From the NCBI GenBank assembly GCA_003254905.1, contig QANU01064758.1:23932-87931 (forward strand): a DNA stretch of 64,000 nt, written 5' to 3'. The notes below the pieces were generated by a model. It worked only from the letters and a program-made list of their open reading frames with translations. It was not told where the DNA came from and ran no database searches. The DNA is from Nissolia schottii (taxonomy: Eukaryota; Streptophyta; Magnoliopsida; Fabales; Fabaceae). Each line of letters opens with the position of its first letter. Position 1 is the stretch's first letter. Below, one piece after another: positions 34,911 to 46,909 of the stretch. A program made the translations under genes and the position numbers.

Positions 34911-35751
34911 CGAGGCTCTCCTCCTTGTCGTGGTTGGCCTGGCTGGGACTGGTCCGAAGTCTGTTCTTGCTATTGCTGCTGCGGCTGGTATGGATATCGT
35001 CCTCCAGGTCCTTTCTTCCGGGGCTCCTGTGACTGGCTCCCTTGCTCCACTGCCTTCCTCTTATTCTTGACCACCTCCAACCGCTGATTTGCCTCTTCTT
35101 ACGCTAGACATCGGTTTACCAAGGTGGCGTAATCTGGCAAACCCCAGGTAGGAATAAACACTTGCATCTCCGGTCTCAGCCCTTGCTGATATCTCTTACA
35201 CACTGCTCGCTTGGCCGAAGCTGGTATGTGCTGCAGTATCGGCATAGCCGCTCAAACTTGGTCGTGTACTCGGCCACTGACATCGTCCCCTGTTTCAACT
35301 CCAGAAACTCCGTCTCCTTACGGTCTTGCAACTCCTGGGGAAAATATTTCTCCAGGAACATAGCTGTAAACTGATCCCATGTGACGCGAGCTTCCTGTTG
35401 CTCCAAAACCAGCCTGGCTGTCTTCCACCATTCCCCTGCAATTACGTCGAACTGCCTAGCTGCAAACTTCACCTTCTGTGCCTCTGTACAGGCTATGTCC
35501 TCAAAGACTTGTTCCATCTTCCTAAGCCAACTATGGACATCCCCGGGGTCCATTACTCCCTCGAATTTGGGCAAATTCGCCGGTGTGAATTGGATGTACT
35601 TTTGACCATCTTCCTCTTGCGGTGTCTGTGGGGCGTTCCTGTGAATCAATGCGGCGGCTATCTGAGCATTCGTCTGGACCATTTCCTGAAGGATGTCTGC
35701 AAGGTCCACCTGCTCGTGGTTATGGTGTGCTGGATCCCTACGCGGCGGCAT
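34911..35751 (-). pseudogene. Gag (N-terminal and core) of the gag-only Del/Tekay-like element
   Basis: The ATG at 35751-35749 starts MPPRRDPAHH. The frame continues through the retrotransposon gag core (FEGVMDPGDVHSWLRKME, FLEKYFPQELQDRKETEFL, GTMSVAEYTTKFERLCRY). A one-base frameshift near 35200 moves the frame, after which the core end and a Gln-rich linker run to the Athila-like insertion at 34910. The zinc knuckles are at 27200-27489. Without the nested insert and the frameshift it would be a complete capsid protein. The relative at 53773 on the plus strand is clearly homologous. Confidence 0.8.
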
Positions 35752-35903
35752 GGCTAGGCGTTGTACCTGCACAGATCCCAAGTTGATTAGTCTCGGGAAA
35801 GGCTGGTACACTAAACATAGCACATACAACTTAGTAGAGTCATGCACCGTGAACATGCTCGAAAGCATAATGCAGCTCAGCCCCAGGCCCTTTAAGGACT
35901 AAA

Positions 35904-35917
35904 CTGCTCTGATACCA
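35904..35917 (-). promoter_or_regulatory. Primer-binding site of the gag-only element
   Basis: The minus strand reads TGGTATCAGAGCAG, complementary to initiator tRNA-Met, two bases from the 5' LTR end (35920). Confidence 0.85.
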
Positions 35918-35919
35918 AC

Positions 35920-38273
35920 TGTAACACCCCTGCTAATTGCCCACTTCCATGGTAGTAAGCAATGCTCACAGGGTTGTTATGCGTTGTGCCAGGTTAACTT
36001 TTACCCTTACTTTTACCTTTGCAAATAGTTCTTATGCGAAAGTATGGACCCATTTGAAAATTATTCTTTTACAGTATCAGTTTGTAAATTAGGGGCCGTG
36101 CGTGATTTAGATAACATATAACAACAGCCGCTATAGGTTAAGGGTAACTGAGGCAGAACATAAAGAGTATATGTGCATATGTGTATATAAATACAACCGA
36201 GGTCCAACATTAATACACATCGTCATAATAATACATATGTACACAAAATGGATCTAAGTCCTAATACATAATACAAAACATATATTCTCCAAAACATATA
36301 TCCCCCTCGTGTCAGCATCGTCCCGGTGTCTTGACCTCAATCTGCTGTCAGTCCAACTGCTCCGCATACCTGGATCCATAACCGAGTGGGTGGGGGTGAG
36401 AACTCTTGATCCTCAGTGGGGTCCCTCAGCACTAACAATGGTTCATTTTCTCGGTCATCCTCCCGGCCGTTCAGGGGTCTCTAAGTGAGCATACATACTA
36501 AAATCCTACTGATTATTATCTTTGCCTAGGATCCTGAACAGCTTTATCTATATTAATACGTGACCAGGGAACTAGTCTTGCTTATCTAGGTTCTCGCGCT
36601 TTCTACCCTTAACCATCGTAACACCATCACATAAACATGTATGCTGACAGACACAATTGATCATCACGCATATGTTGCGCGGTAAACCTTCCACCATGCT
36701 TGCCAGGCACGGGACATTTCATAGTATCTATGCAATAGGTCATCATGCCGATGAGGCATGGATTTCAATGCATGTTCTCATACCGTTCATCATATTCTCC
36801 TGTTCCTGTGTCCCAGTACTCCCTCATACACCTCAGGACCGTCGTCCCCATGGTGGTGTACGACCTGCCTTCTCTGTCTGTTTCCCGGGCAAACATGACT
36901 CCACCCCCCTCCCGGGTGGCGAGGCGCCGCCCTCTTGGCTAAGCCGGAAGCGGACCATATCATATACATACTCATCACATCATAATCCATTTCTCTTGCT
37001 ATCACATGCCATGCATATCATCTTTCTTTTCTCTCATATGCACATTTATCTTTTCTCATCATGCTCTTGTTCCTACATTTCATTATCATCTTTCATTCAT
37101 TACCTTTTATTCATTAAACAACAATCCTCTAGTGATCTATCCTCATGATGCATGATTTACCAAAACCCATAACCACATAATCACACCAATCATCAACAAC
37201 TATAATCCTATACAATGATCTAAGTTTCTATACTGGTTGGAACATGTAGAAAAGCTAAGAGACTCAAAGGCTTCAGGTTTCATTCGAATGACTAGGGGTG
37301 CATTCGAATGAAACGCTGCGAGTTCTTTCATTCGAATCCCTCGAGAATTCAATCGATTGAAATCCTGCTCAGACTTTCATTCGATTGATCACTCCTGCAT
37401 TCGACTGAAATCCCTTGGGAATTCATTCGAATCCTTGGGGATTTCATTCGAATCCCATAGTAAAAATCCCCCCAGTGAGAGTAACTTTTCCGGAGGTTTT
37501 CGGTGCGTAACATTTCTGCTTCTACAGTGATCTAATCAGTACACTTATGATTTTTAAACAGCAAAATCCTCAAATTCTAACCTATGCACCTTATGTTCTA
37601 TCATTTGTACAAAGTAGTTTTTCAGTCAAAAGCACAAAAATACATATATACAGTCATAACATAAACCATATAGAGAGTGGGCTTAGGATTACCCACTTTC
37701 CAAGCACACTGGGAAGTTATTAGAAACGACTTCCGAGAGCTTTAGGATGATCCTGCTATTTTTCCTGAGTCCAATGGAGTAATCGTCGCGCGCACAAACG
37801 GATAGAGTAACAGTATAGCAGATGAAAAACTTAAAGAAAATGGCACTGAGGCCGTGGTATTTATAAGCTTCAGGGGGTGGCTTTTAGCTTCCTGACGAAG
37901 CTTTGTTTCTTTTTCATTTCTTTTTCCTTTTTTTTCAAAATTATCTTTTAAGTTTATTTACCCTTTTTGCCGTTCCTTTAATTTTTATTTCCTTTTATAT
38001 CCTAACTTTGTTTTCCCCTTTTGCTCTTCACCTTTTTAATTATTTCCCCTTTTGTCCTTTTCTTTATTTATTATTTTTTTCTTTATTTCCCTGTTACCAA
38101 CGTGGGAATAAATTTCTAAACCAGGTCAATTTATTTCGCGATCATGTTTGATCACGTTTTGTCATTTTTCGGTCGTGTTCGGATATTCTAAAAATATTCC
38201 AAGCACATATCCGCGATCTGCTAATTTCCCGGATCATAAAGATATGTCCGGTTAAGGTATTCGTGAATTTACA
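35920..38273 (-). repeat. 5' LTR of the gag-only element, with a terminal deletion
   Basis: Matches 24535-27130 almost base for base from 35920 to about 38270, then ends 'gaatttaca' and meets the TSD CAGGG. Compared with the sister LTR, about 240 bp next to the outer terminus are missing. Palindrome array A3 is at 37275-37455. Confidence 0.85.
37275..37455. repeat. Palindrome array A3 (CATTCGAATG type)
   Basis: Copy of A2 in the sister LTR, with the same eight palindromes and the same alternation of about 20 and 28 bp. Confidence 0.85.
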
Positions 38274-38278
38274 CAGGG

Positions 38279-38516
38279 CGCTGAGCGGCCATGAGGGGCG
38301 CTGAGCGGCCATAAGGGGTACTGAGCAGCCCTGGCCTATCACCGAGACCTGATGCGTGAGGAGCTATGTGGTGAGCAGGGTTCAGGGCAAGGCGCTGAGC
38401 GGGTAGAAAGGGGCACTGAGCGAACTGCCTTAGATGCCACGTAGATTGGATAAGGCTGACTCAAGACCCCAGGGAGCCAGTTCAGCGCTGAGCGGATAAG
38501 CCCTTGCGCTGAGCGG
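38279..38516. repeat. Palindrome array B5 (CGCTGAGCGG type) in the outer solo LTR
   Basis: Copies start at 38279, 38299 and 38319 (20 apart), 38393 and 38414 (21 apart), 38486 and 38507 (21 apart). This is in a plus-strand long gypsy LTR, not in an Athila-like LTR. Confidence 0.8.
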
Positions 38517-38984
38517 CCTGAGAACCCGAGGGTGTTGGTTAGCCTTGTCCAAGTGGCTAAGGTGTGGTAATTAGTTTATGAAGCCATATAATTCCATTTG
38601 CATTACTGTAAGCCACCTAAGGATGATGAGAACAGAAAAGACTATGAGTATCAAGCAGTGCATGCATCATGAGGCAGTGTTGCCGCAGGACTCAGGGCAA
38701 CCATAGATCACTAGAATTAAACTATCTAATGTGCAAAGATGGTAACGGAATGTAAGAAGGCCTGACCACCAAGGGTCGGAATACCTTGAAGAAAGAACAT
38801 AGTTATGTAATAGGAATCCTTCTCACTGCACTTCATACCTGACAAGCCCCTCCCCGGTCAAACAAGAAGGACTAGGTTACGATTATGTTATGCAGACAGT
38901 GATCAGAACCCGGGTTTCCACCCAAACGAGAGAAAAGAAAGTAAGGAATGCTTGAACTTTTATGTCATGACATTTAAAAGACGA

Positions 38985-39130
38985 GCCAGATGCCTCCAGA
39001 TGTGGCATAAGTACACCTCCAGATGTGGTATAAGCAGCCCCTCCAGATGTGGCGAAGATGATCCTCTAGATGTGGATCCCAAAAAAGAAAAAGAGAGATC
39101 TTGTCCTCCAGATGCGGACAAGCGAGCCCT
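38985..39130 (+). repeat. LTR minisatellite, 'cctccagatgtgg' units
   Basis: About six copies of CCTCCAGATGTGG separated by variable 10-20-bp spacers lie within the outer solo LTR. A related but distinct 'cccccagacgtgg' array is at 41990-42210 in the neighbouring solo LTR. Confidence 0.7.
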
Positions 39131-40965
39131 CATTTGCCAGTGTTACTGCTAAGGTACACTCCCTAAGCGTGTTGCGGCTGTATGGGGATGACGTTCCCGC
39201 AGTCAGCAAGGGAGTGGGGGCACCCAGTAACGAAAAGGACGCAGCCACAGGCGCGTAAAAGAAATCCTGATCTCGCATGCAGGACGTTGATGTGATAATT
39301 GTATATATGTATGACTATATATGTATGACTATAAGTATATCGAGTAAACCGTCCGTGAAACACGTACGAGATGGCCACCATAGCACCGCGAGTCAAGTTA
39401 ATCAGCCCGAGTACCTAGGTAAGTAAAGCTTAGAAATCCCAATCACCTAGTAATTAGATAAAGCTGCTCAGGATCCTAGGCAAGTAATAACAAGTAGGGA
39501 GTCTAGATGCATGAACACTTAGAGATCTCTTGAGTGACCTGAAGCATAATTGAGTAACTAGACCCACTACCCTATAGTTACCCACTGCGAATCATCAGTT
39601 CTCACCCTACTCACTTATGACTTCAGGTGAGCCCGATGAGTTTACCGCCGAGGAAGCGGCGGATCCTCCGGAGCAGGTATAGGCATGTGCACCCTGAGAC
39701 AGGGGAAGTGGCGGAGATCTGGATGTTCCTCGTGGTAAGCAGTCCCGTCCCTCTTTGGGCAATACCACCAGCACCAGCCGAACCGGGACCCCTTGCTGAT
39801 GACCCCCGACCAAGCGGTGATAACACGGAGGAGCCTTCCCTACAAGAAGGACGTAGAGATAGACCCCAACTCCTAGAGGCCATGACCACCACCCCCGGTC
39901 TGCTGACGTGGGGCCAGGATGAGAGTCGCCAGCACCTATTGTAACATCCCGATTTTTTCCTTAGAGAAATATTCGTAAACATAAATAATTAATTAATTTT
40001 CTAAGCATAATTAGAGAATTAAGATGGAAAATTTTAGTTAAAATATCCCTAGGAATTTAGACGTGTCGCAGTAGAAAATTCGGCAGACAACCGAACAGTC
40101 GTTGTTCGCCGATGAAATTTGGCACGTAAAACGGTGTACGTGAAAATAATCTCCTGGAGAGAAATTCACAAACACCTTTAAATATTAATACCCTTAGGTA
40201 GGTGGGAATTAGGGGATCGCGATGGTTCAAACGGAATATTTTTCGGACGACCATGCGCGACGCACCGAGACTGCGAGCGATAAAACACGAGCGAATCGGG
40301 ATCGGGAGAAAATAAAATCTCAGCAGCTGGATGGTGAAGGGCTGTACGGTTTTGAAGGGGTTTTGGGGTCAAAAATATCTCTTAAATTAAGCTTCCAAAC
40401 ATCTCATCACCGTACCTTCTCACATCATAAACCATACCCATGCCCATACCTCCCACTATTCATTACATTTAATTAAATCCTAGAAATCAATTAATCTTCT
40501 CTCCATTTCAGCTCTCCAAAACCGAGCTCTCCCCCAAAAATCTCAAAGAAATTTTCATCTTCTCCAAGCCTCCATAACCACACCTCAAGCCAAGCTCCAA
40601 GAACACCACTTTGTCTCCAAGAAAGCAAGCATTCTTGCCACCCTCTTTCACCTCCCAAGAACCGAAAACACCCCCCAAAGTCTCCTCATCTTAGTTTCAT
40701 TTTCCTACACCCACAACCAAGAGGAACAACATCATCATCCTCTTCATTGTGCAAGGTTCTCATTTTTGGAGAAAGGTGACATAAAGCTTTGGGAACATCA
40801 AGGCTTGTGGAACTTCACTCCCAACTCCCTTCACCAACCTTCTTGAGAAAGTGGGTAACTATGCATAAATCACCTCCTTGGTGATCTATTTATGGTTATT
40901 GTGAATATGTGATAAAATGCACATAATATGTGTTTTATGCCTTGAAATGAACTTGCATGTGTTGC

Positions 40966-41641
40966 NNNNNNNNNNNNNNNNNNNNNNNNNNNNNNNNNNN
41001 NNNNNNNNNNNNNNNNNNNNNNNNNNNNNNNNNNNNNNNNNNNNNNNNNNNNNNNNNNNNNNNNNNNNNNNNNNNNNNNNNNNNNNNNNNNNNNNNNNNN
41101 NNNNNNNNNNNNNNNNNNNNNNNNNNNNNNNNNNNNNNNNNNNNNNNNNNNNNNNNNNNNNNNNNNNNNNNNNNNNNNNNNNNNNNNNNNNNNNNNNNNN
41201 NNNNNNNNNNNNNNNNNNNNNNNNNNNNNNNNNNNNNNNNNNNNNNNNNNNNNNNNNNNNNNNNNNNNNNNNNNNNNNNNNNNNNNNNNNNNNNNNNNNN
41301 NNNNNNNNNNNNNNNNNNNNNNNNNNNNNNNNNNNNNNNNNNNNNNNNNNNNNNNNNNNNNNNNNNNNNNNNNNNNNNNNNNNNNNNNNNNNNNNNNNNN
41401 NNNNNNNNNNNNNNNNNNNNNNNNNNNNNNNNNNNNNNNNNNNNNNNNNNNNNNNNNNNNNNNNNNNNNNNNNNNNNNNNNNNNNNNNNNNNNNNNNNNN
41501 NNNNNNNNNNNNNNNNNNNNNNNNNNNNNNNNNNNNNNNNNNNNNNNNNNNNNNNNNNNNNNNNNNNNNNNNNNNNNNNNNNNNNNNNNNNNNNNNNNNN
41601 NNNNNNNNNNNNNNNNNNNNNNNNNNNNNNNNNNNNNNNNN
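40966..41641. other. Assembly gap (676 N)
   Basis: Lies inside the solo LTR at the position where related LTRs carry palindrome arrays. The gap may have formed because that region is hard to assemble. Confidence 0.95.
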
Positions 41642-41989
41642 ATCATGAGGATACGGTCGTCGTCAGGATCTTAGGACGGCCTTAGAGAATTAGAAGTTAT
41701 CACCTAAAACCTAACAAAGATCATAATTGAACCTTAGGGAAAACGGAGTATCTTAAGAAGGCTCCGGCCACGAGGGCTCGGAGAACCTTGAAGATAAGAA
41801 CATAGTTATGCAATAGGAATCCCTCTCTTGGCACGTCATACCTGACAAGCCCCTCCCCAGCCGTGCGAGACAGACTGGGTTATGATTATGATACGCAGAT
41901 AAAGATTTGAACGCGGGTTTCCACCCGGACGAGAGAAAAGAAAGTAAGAAACGCTTGCGCTTTTATATCATGACATTTAAAAGACGAGT

Positions 41990-42210
41990 AAGTACACCCC
42001 CAGACATGGTGTAAGTAACGCCCCCAGACGTGGCGAAAGGATCCCCTAGACGTGGATCAAAGAAAGAAAGATATGCCCCCAGACGTGGCATCAGGCGAAC
42101 CCCCAGTTATGGTGAGCAACCTACTCCCCCAGACGCGGCGGAGGACTGTCCCCCAGACGTGGACAGAGAAAGAAAAAGAGAGATCTTGTCCCCAAGACGT
42201 GGACAACGAG
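41990..42210 (+). repeat. LTR minisatellite, 'cccccagacgtgg' units
   Basis: About eight copies of CCCCCAGACGTGG-like units with 15-25-bp spacers, aligned in position with the 'cctccagatgtgg' array of the neighbouring LTR. Confidence 0.7.
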
Positions 42211-43906
42211 CCCTCGTCTACCAATACTATCACTAGGGTACACTCCCGCCATTCTATCAGTTGAGTGGTTGCAAGAGGTTGTAGCTGTATGAGGGACGAC
42301 GGTCCCGCAGTCAGCAAGGGGGTAAGGGCATCCAGTAGCGAAGAAAAGGACGCAGCTACAGGCGCGTAAGAGAACCCCTTTCCCCAGACATGCATTAAAG
42401 ATTTCTTGATGAATGCGGTATGTATACATATATGTGTAAGGATGTCTATATGTGACGAACGTCACGAGGTGACATCTTGAGTAGAAGAATGTGGGTACGT
42501 GATGCAGTATCACTAGGCCCTGACGGTCTAAGTTAGAAAGCACGAGATTCAATAACTAGGTTAAGCAAGATTAGATTCCCCACGATCACCTAGTAATTAG
42601 ATAAAGCTGCTCAGGCCTAGTATGGATAATAATCAGTAGGGGTATTAGTATGAGTCGACACTTAGAGACCCCCTGAGCGGCGGAATCATAATTGAAGTGA
42701 AACGAATAGGTATCCCCCGAAGGACCCCACTGAGGACGTAATGTTCTTACCCCCACTTCGTTATGATTCCAGGCAGGAACCAGTAACACATTGCGAGGAC
42801 CCAGACTTACTTTGGAACGAGGACAAACACTTCTACTGTAGCAGAAGCCCCCTGAGACATCGTCGAGGAGCAACCAGTGCTACCGTTCGACAAGCAAGCT
42901 GAGCAAGGATTAGTGACATGTATTGTGTGACAGTCACACGGTCTAGTCAGGCCGTTGGTGTAAATGTAAAGTATATTATTATTTAACTGTGCAGTTGTAT
43001 TATGGACCAATTGATTGTACATATATGTATGATATAAAATATTACGGAGATCTATTTCTTAGGATAGTAACACTTAAGTCTGATAGGACTCTATCGCTTG
43101 TATCTATGTATAATTCATCGACGCGTATGGCTCTAAATTTGTAAACTAGTAAGGATGTGAGAAAAATTTCAAAACGGTCCATATTTTCAAGTAAGAAATA
43201 TTTTCCAAGCTAAAAGTAGCGGCTAAAAATAACCTCAGCCAAGCAGATAACAACCCTATAAGAAGTGTTACGATTAGAGCGTAAGCTGAAAGTAGGGGTG
43301 TTATACCTACCGCCGTCAGTTCGCGCCTTACACCCACGACGCCAAGGCAGGTCCATCCGTTGTTCCCCAAGACGTGCCGGCTAGACCCGAGACACCTCCG
43401 GTCGAGGAGGAGGACGACGCAGACCCCGAGGAGTGAGAAGGGCGCCCGGTACCAACCCATATCCCCATGACCCTATCATCAGTCTAGCTGTTGCTTTTTT
43501 ATAGTAGTTGTAAATGTAACTGTGAACTGATGTATATTCTTTATAGTACTTGTAGACTCTAACATGTACAGGCACATATTATGTATATATATAGTCATGT
43601 GTATATATCTTTATGATGCATATGTAAATTACTAACTGTTGGACCCTAATCATTGTTGTTTGGTTGACTGCTTGTATGTACGCTTTACTATTCTACCTTT
43701 TTCCCATCATCCGTCTCTATAGAGCATATGGTATAGCTCCGGTGCATGGCCCTAAGCAAAAACTTAAAAGTAACTTGCATCAAAGAAAAAAGGGGTCCCT
43801 ATTTTGACTTAACTAAACTATTTTCTTAAATTAACTAGGGACTACTAGTATTCCCACACAGCAGATAACAACCTAGCGAATGCAGATTATGACTTAAGCA
43901 TAAACT

Positions 43907-43944
43907 GCCAACCTAGGGTGTTACACCTAACCTAGGGTGTTACA
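43907..43944 (+). repeat. Duplicated LTR terminus (2 x 19 bp)
   Basis: ACCTAGGGTGTTACA occurs twice, ending at 43925 and 43944, so the outer solo LTR has two successive termini. Either could be the original end. Confidence 0.75.
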
Positions 43945-44795
43945 CCTCCACTGGACGGAAGTGACTATCGCCAAGGGTTTGGCTCCAATCCACTTTGTGA
44001 AGTAGTCGACTGCCACTATGAGAAACTTTCTTTGGCCTGTGGCTTGCAGAAATGGGCCAAGTATGTCGATTCCCCATTTTTGGAATGGCCATGAGGCTGC
44101 CATACTTGTCTATTCTGCAGGAGGAGCTATATGAAAGTGGGCGTGTTCTTGACATCTTCGGCGTTTCTTCACGTAATCTGCGGAGTTTTTCTGGAGGGTA
44201 GGCCAGTATAGGCCTGCATGGAGTATTTTCAGGGCAAGAGCTTTTCCTCCCATGTAGTGGCCACACGAACATTTGTGTACCTCTTCTAAGACGTAGGGTA
44301 TCCTTTTTGATTCTACGCACTTGAGAAGGGGTTGGGACATTGATCTCTTGTAAATTCGTCCGCTTACCAGGGTGTACCTGGCAACTTCTCTTCTGATTCT
44401 CTTTTCATCCTCAGTCTAATCAAACTTATCTCTGCAGATGATCTTTACAATTGATGAGGTCCAGTATTCTGGAGAACTTCCCTATGATTCAATCTGGTTG
44501 ACTCCGGTTGTGACCAAGGGGTGACTGAGGGTTTCTTGTATGAGCATTTTGTTGTTGCCACCCAGATAGGTGCTCGCTAGTTTTGACAGGGTGTCTGCTC
44601 GCTCATTTTCATTCCTTGGAATGTGTTCGATATCGTAGTTTTCGAAAGAGGATAGCATATTCGTCACCAGTCCTAGGCATTGCTGCAAGTGGATATCATT
44701 CGCTTGATACTCACCTCTTACTTGCCGACCACGATCTGTGAATCACTACTTACCACCAAATTTCTTGCTCTGACGTCTTTAGACCTACGTAAAAT
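43945..44795 (-). pseudogene. RNase H end and integrase N-terminus of the Tat/Ogre-like element (5' segment)
   Basis: On the minus strand from about 44795: RNase H motifs (NLVVSSDSQIVVGK, EHIPRNENERADTLSKLAS), then the integrase zinc-binding region (VHKCSCGHYMGGKALALKIL, CQEHAHFH). Next is the start of the catalytic core (WGIDILGPF, first catalytic Asp; AVDYFTKWI). It breaks at 43945 and the core resumes at 23609. Stops (for example in the H2C2-core linker) show decay. This is the right-hand half of the element that carries the antisense gene. Confidence 0.75.
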
Positions 44796-45584
44796 CGTCA
44801 TCACATCATTATCTCTATATTTTCTACATAACATTTCCTCAGTCACTTTTTTAAATATGAGCACATAAAATATCATATAAATCCACATAGACAGTGGGTC
44901 TAGGATTACCCACCTCCAAATCAAAATCTGAGTTGGTGGGGCTTATGTGGGGAATTTTCTGGGAACGTTGGCGTGCTCCGTGGATTTTTCTGACTTGTGT
45001 AGAGTAACAACGTTGTGCACGATTGGTACTAGAATTATGTGAAAGCTGAAGCAAATTTTGGTGGAGTGAAGCCTCAATGACTCAAGGCTATTTATAGCCA
45101 CCGAGGGCCTTCACTGTAGCATTATTAATTAATTAAATAATAATTTTTAAAGATAATTTTGAAATGCACAGTAAAGAGATTGAATTGTCAAGTCATCCCC
45201 CACATGCTTTAATCCTATGGTTTAATTTTCGATCATGTTTGATCGTGTTTGGTCGTTAACCGCCCGTGTACGGATATCATAAAAATATTTCGAGCACATA
45301 TTCGCGATCTACTAATTTTCCTGGTCAGGATGGTGTGTCAAGTTAAGGTATTTGTGAATTTATTTCCCTAAGGGTATATTTCACAGATACCTTTAGCCCC
45401 TGACGGAATTGCGGTATTCATCGAAAATTGGCACGGACCTCGCGGCACTCCGTGAGATTGCGAAACAATTATTTTGACTAGCGTTTGGAAGAAATAAATT
45501 TTATAAATAATTTTCCCAGTCCAAATAATCTCCTTTAACACACTAATTAAGTGAAATTTTTGTAAAAAAAATCGGGATGTTACA
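44796..45584 (-). repeat. Partial Del/Tekay-like LTR, minus strand
   Basis: Ends ATCGGGATGTTACA. It contains the 'agacagtgggtctaggattacccac' region, a minus-strand TATA (plus TATTTATA near 45090) and the TGATCATGTTTGATCG U3 block near 45228. The left side is cut against the Tat RNase H; the exact junction is uncertain by about 15 bp. Confidence 0.6.
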
Positions 45585-46355
45585 TGCGACCTTAGGTTAG
45601 TGTGCTTTTATAGTTGAGCTTTGAGATAGAGTTATAGGGAATTCAAATAGTTGTTCCCCTTATCTTAGAGGCTAACTACCTCACTTATCTCAAAGTTGTG
45701 CTATTATTTGGTACATTCAGGTGGGCAAATCTCCACATACTTGGTAGAGTTGGGCCAAGTTAGATCTCAGGTTCTGAGTGCTCACAGGTTCATCTTGTGG
45801 GCTACCCTTTTTCTAGGCTCGCTTGGCATCCTCCTTCCAAGTGCTTGGAGCTTGACTCATAGGCTAGCCGGTGCACATAAAAGAGTGAGGCCCAGCTTCC
45901 CCTTATAGTAGGCTTAGCTCCTTGAGCTTGTAACCGTAGCCCATAACATTATCCATTGGCTTCTTTTGATTAATGAAGAGGATGAGAATAGTCTCCTAAT
46001 TAGGGTAGAATCTAAGGTGGATTAGAACACTCATAGTGAAATTAATCTTAATGTAGACTAATTTAGGAATTTCTATTAAGATTAGGGGCAATTTGTTAAT
46101 TTTTCATCACTTGTGTCATTAATCATGTAATTAATCCCTAATCATGAAAGTGTTGACCCAATTTGTGTTGACCATTAGGGTTCACTTGTTGACTTTTGTT
46201 AACTTTTTCATTTTTTTCTTAATTAGCCTATTAGGCCAAGGTTAATCACTAATCCCTAATTGATTACTCGTGGTTAGTAAGTTAATCAAGATTAAAAAAT
46301 TTGGGATGTTACATATTGCAACCTAAGCCTAATATAAAATTTGGAGGACGTTACA
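45585..46355. repeat. Stacked LTR ends, not further classified
   Basis: Two more terminus-like sequences occur, TTGGGATGTTACA ending at 46313 and GGACGTTACA ending at 46355. The sequence between 45585 and 46300 matches no other LTR in the window. Probably remnants of one or two further gypsy LTRs. Confidence 0.35.
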
Positions 46356-46901
46356 CTCCTCCTTATTTCCAAGAATTTATTCACAGGTACCTTTTGGCTT
46401 TACTTGTGCAAAAGATTTGTGAATGGATTAGTAGATATTAGATGGTGAAGTTAGACCATGTTTAAGAAAAGCCAATCTTTTAGCTGATTTTCTTGCCAAT
46501 TATATGATATGTGCATAGGGGGCTAACATGGACATTACATGAGCTCCCAAAATGGACCACTCTTATTCAGCTTAAAGAATAGTCAAGTCCAAAATGACGA
46601 AATCACATGAAGATCCAAGATGGAGCCCAATTCAAGAGATTAAGTTGCAAACAAATTGGGCTAGAATAAATTAGTTTTAATTAGTTGAAATTGGACTTTT
46701 TAATGTAATTTTTGTGGTTTTATTTTGATGATGAGTTTTAGATGACTTTTAGTCTTTCTTAAGTTAGTTTTAAATATTTTTAGAGTTCCTAGGCAGTTAT
46801 GTTAGATAGTAGAGTCTTAGTGATAGTTTCAATGCTACTGGGTATTAAATACTTAGTGAAAAATTTAGATAACTCGCTATCTTGGGGTAGCACACTAAGC
46901 C

Positions 46902-46909
46902 TATAAAAA
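46902..46909 (+). promoter_or_regulatory. TATA-like box in the left arm
   Basis: TATAAAAA lies 396 bp from the arm start, a position expected for an LTR promoter. Confidence 0.4.

Larger units (their letters stand above)
24535..38273 (-). mobile_element. Gag-only (TR-GAG-like) Del/Tekay-type LTR retrotransposon, minus strand, with a nested Athila-like element
   Basis: Flanked by the perfect target duplication CAGGG (24530-24534 and 38274-38278). The two LTRs (35920-38273 as 5', 24535-27130 as 3') are nearly identical, so the insertion is young. A tRNA-Met primer site follows the 5' LTR and a polypurine tract precedes the 3' LTR. Without the Athila-like insert the internal region is only about 1.4 kb and encodes gag alone: no protease, RT, RNase H or integrase. 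Such non-autonomous gag-only elements (TR-GAG type) are known in plants and depend on an autonomous partner's enzymes. Confidence 0.85.
39940..43305 (+). mobile_element. Solo long LTR (Del/Tekay-like), plus strand, nested in the outer solo LTR
   Basis: Starts TGTAACATCCCG and ends GGGGTGTTATA (a C-to-T change in the terminus). Flanks are CCTAT (39935-39939) and CCTAC (43306-43310), a 5-bp duplication with one difference. Outer LTR sequence resumes at 43311. It contains an assembly gap (40966-41641) and the 'cccccagacgtgg' minisatellite. No primer site or gag adjoins it. Confidence 0.75.
23610..43944 (+). mobile_element. Solo long LTR (Del/Tekay-like) inserted in the Tat integrase, itself split by nested insertions
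   Basis: Its own sequence is 23610-24534, 38279-39939 and 43311-43944, about 3.2 kb. It starts TGTAACATCCCG and ends CTAGGGTGTTACA. The integrase frame on the minus strand reads directly across it once the flanking 5 bp (CCTGT left, CCTCC right; a decayed TSD) is counted once. The last 19 bp of the LTR are repeated (see 43907-43944). Inserted into it are the gag-only element (24535-38273) and another solo LTR (39940-43305). Confidence 0.7.

Noticed and set aside
40870-41685. Long frames across 40870-41685
   Set aside because: They consist almost entirely of N from the assembly gap.
45696-45908. 70-codon frame with a hydrophobic stretch
   Set aside because: Short, in a zone of stacked LTR ends, no family recognised.
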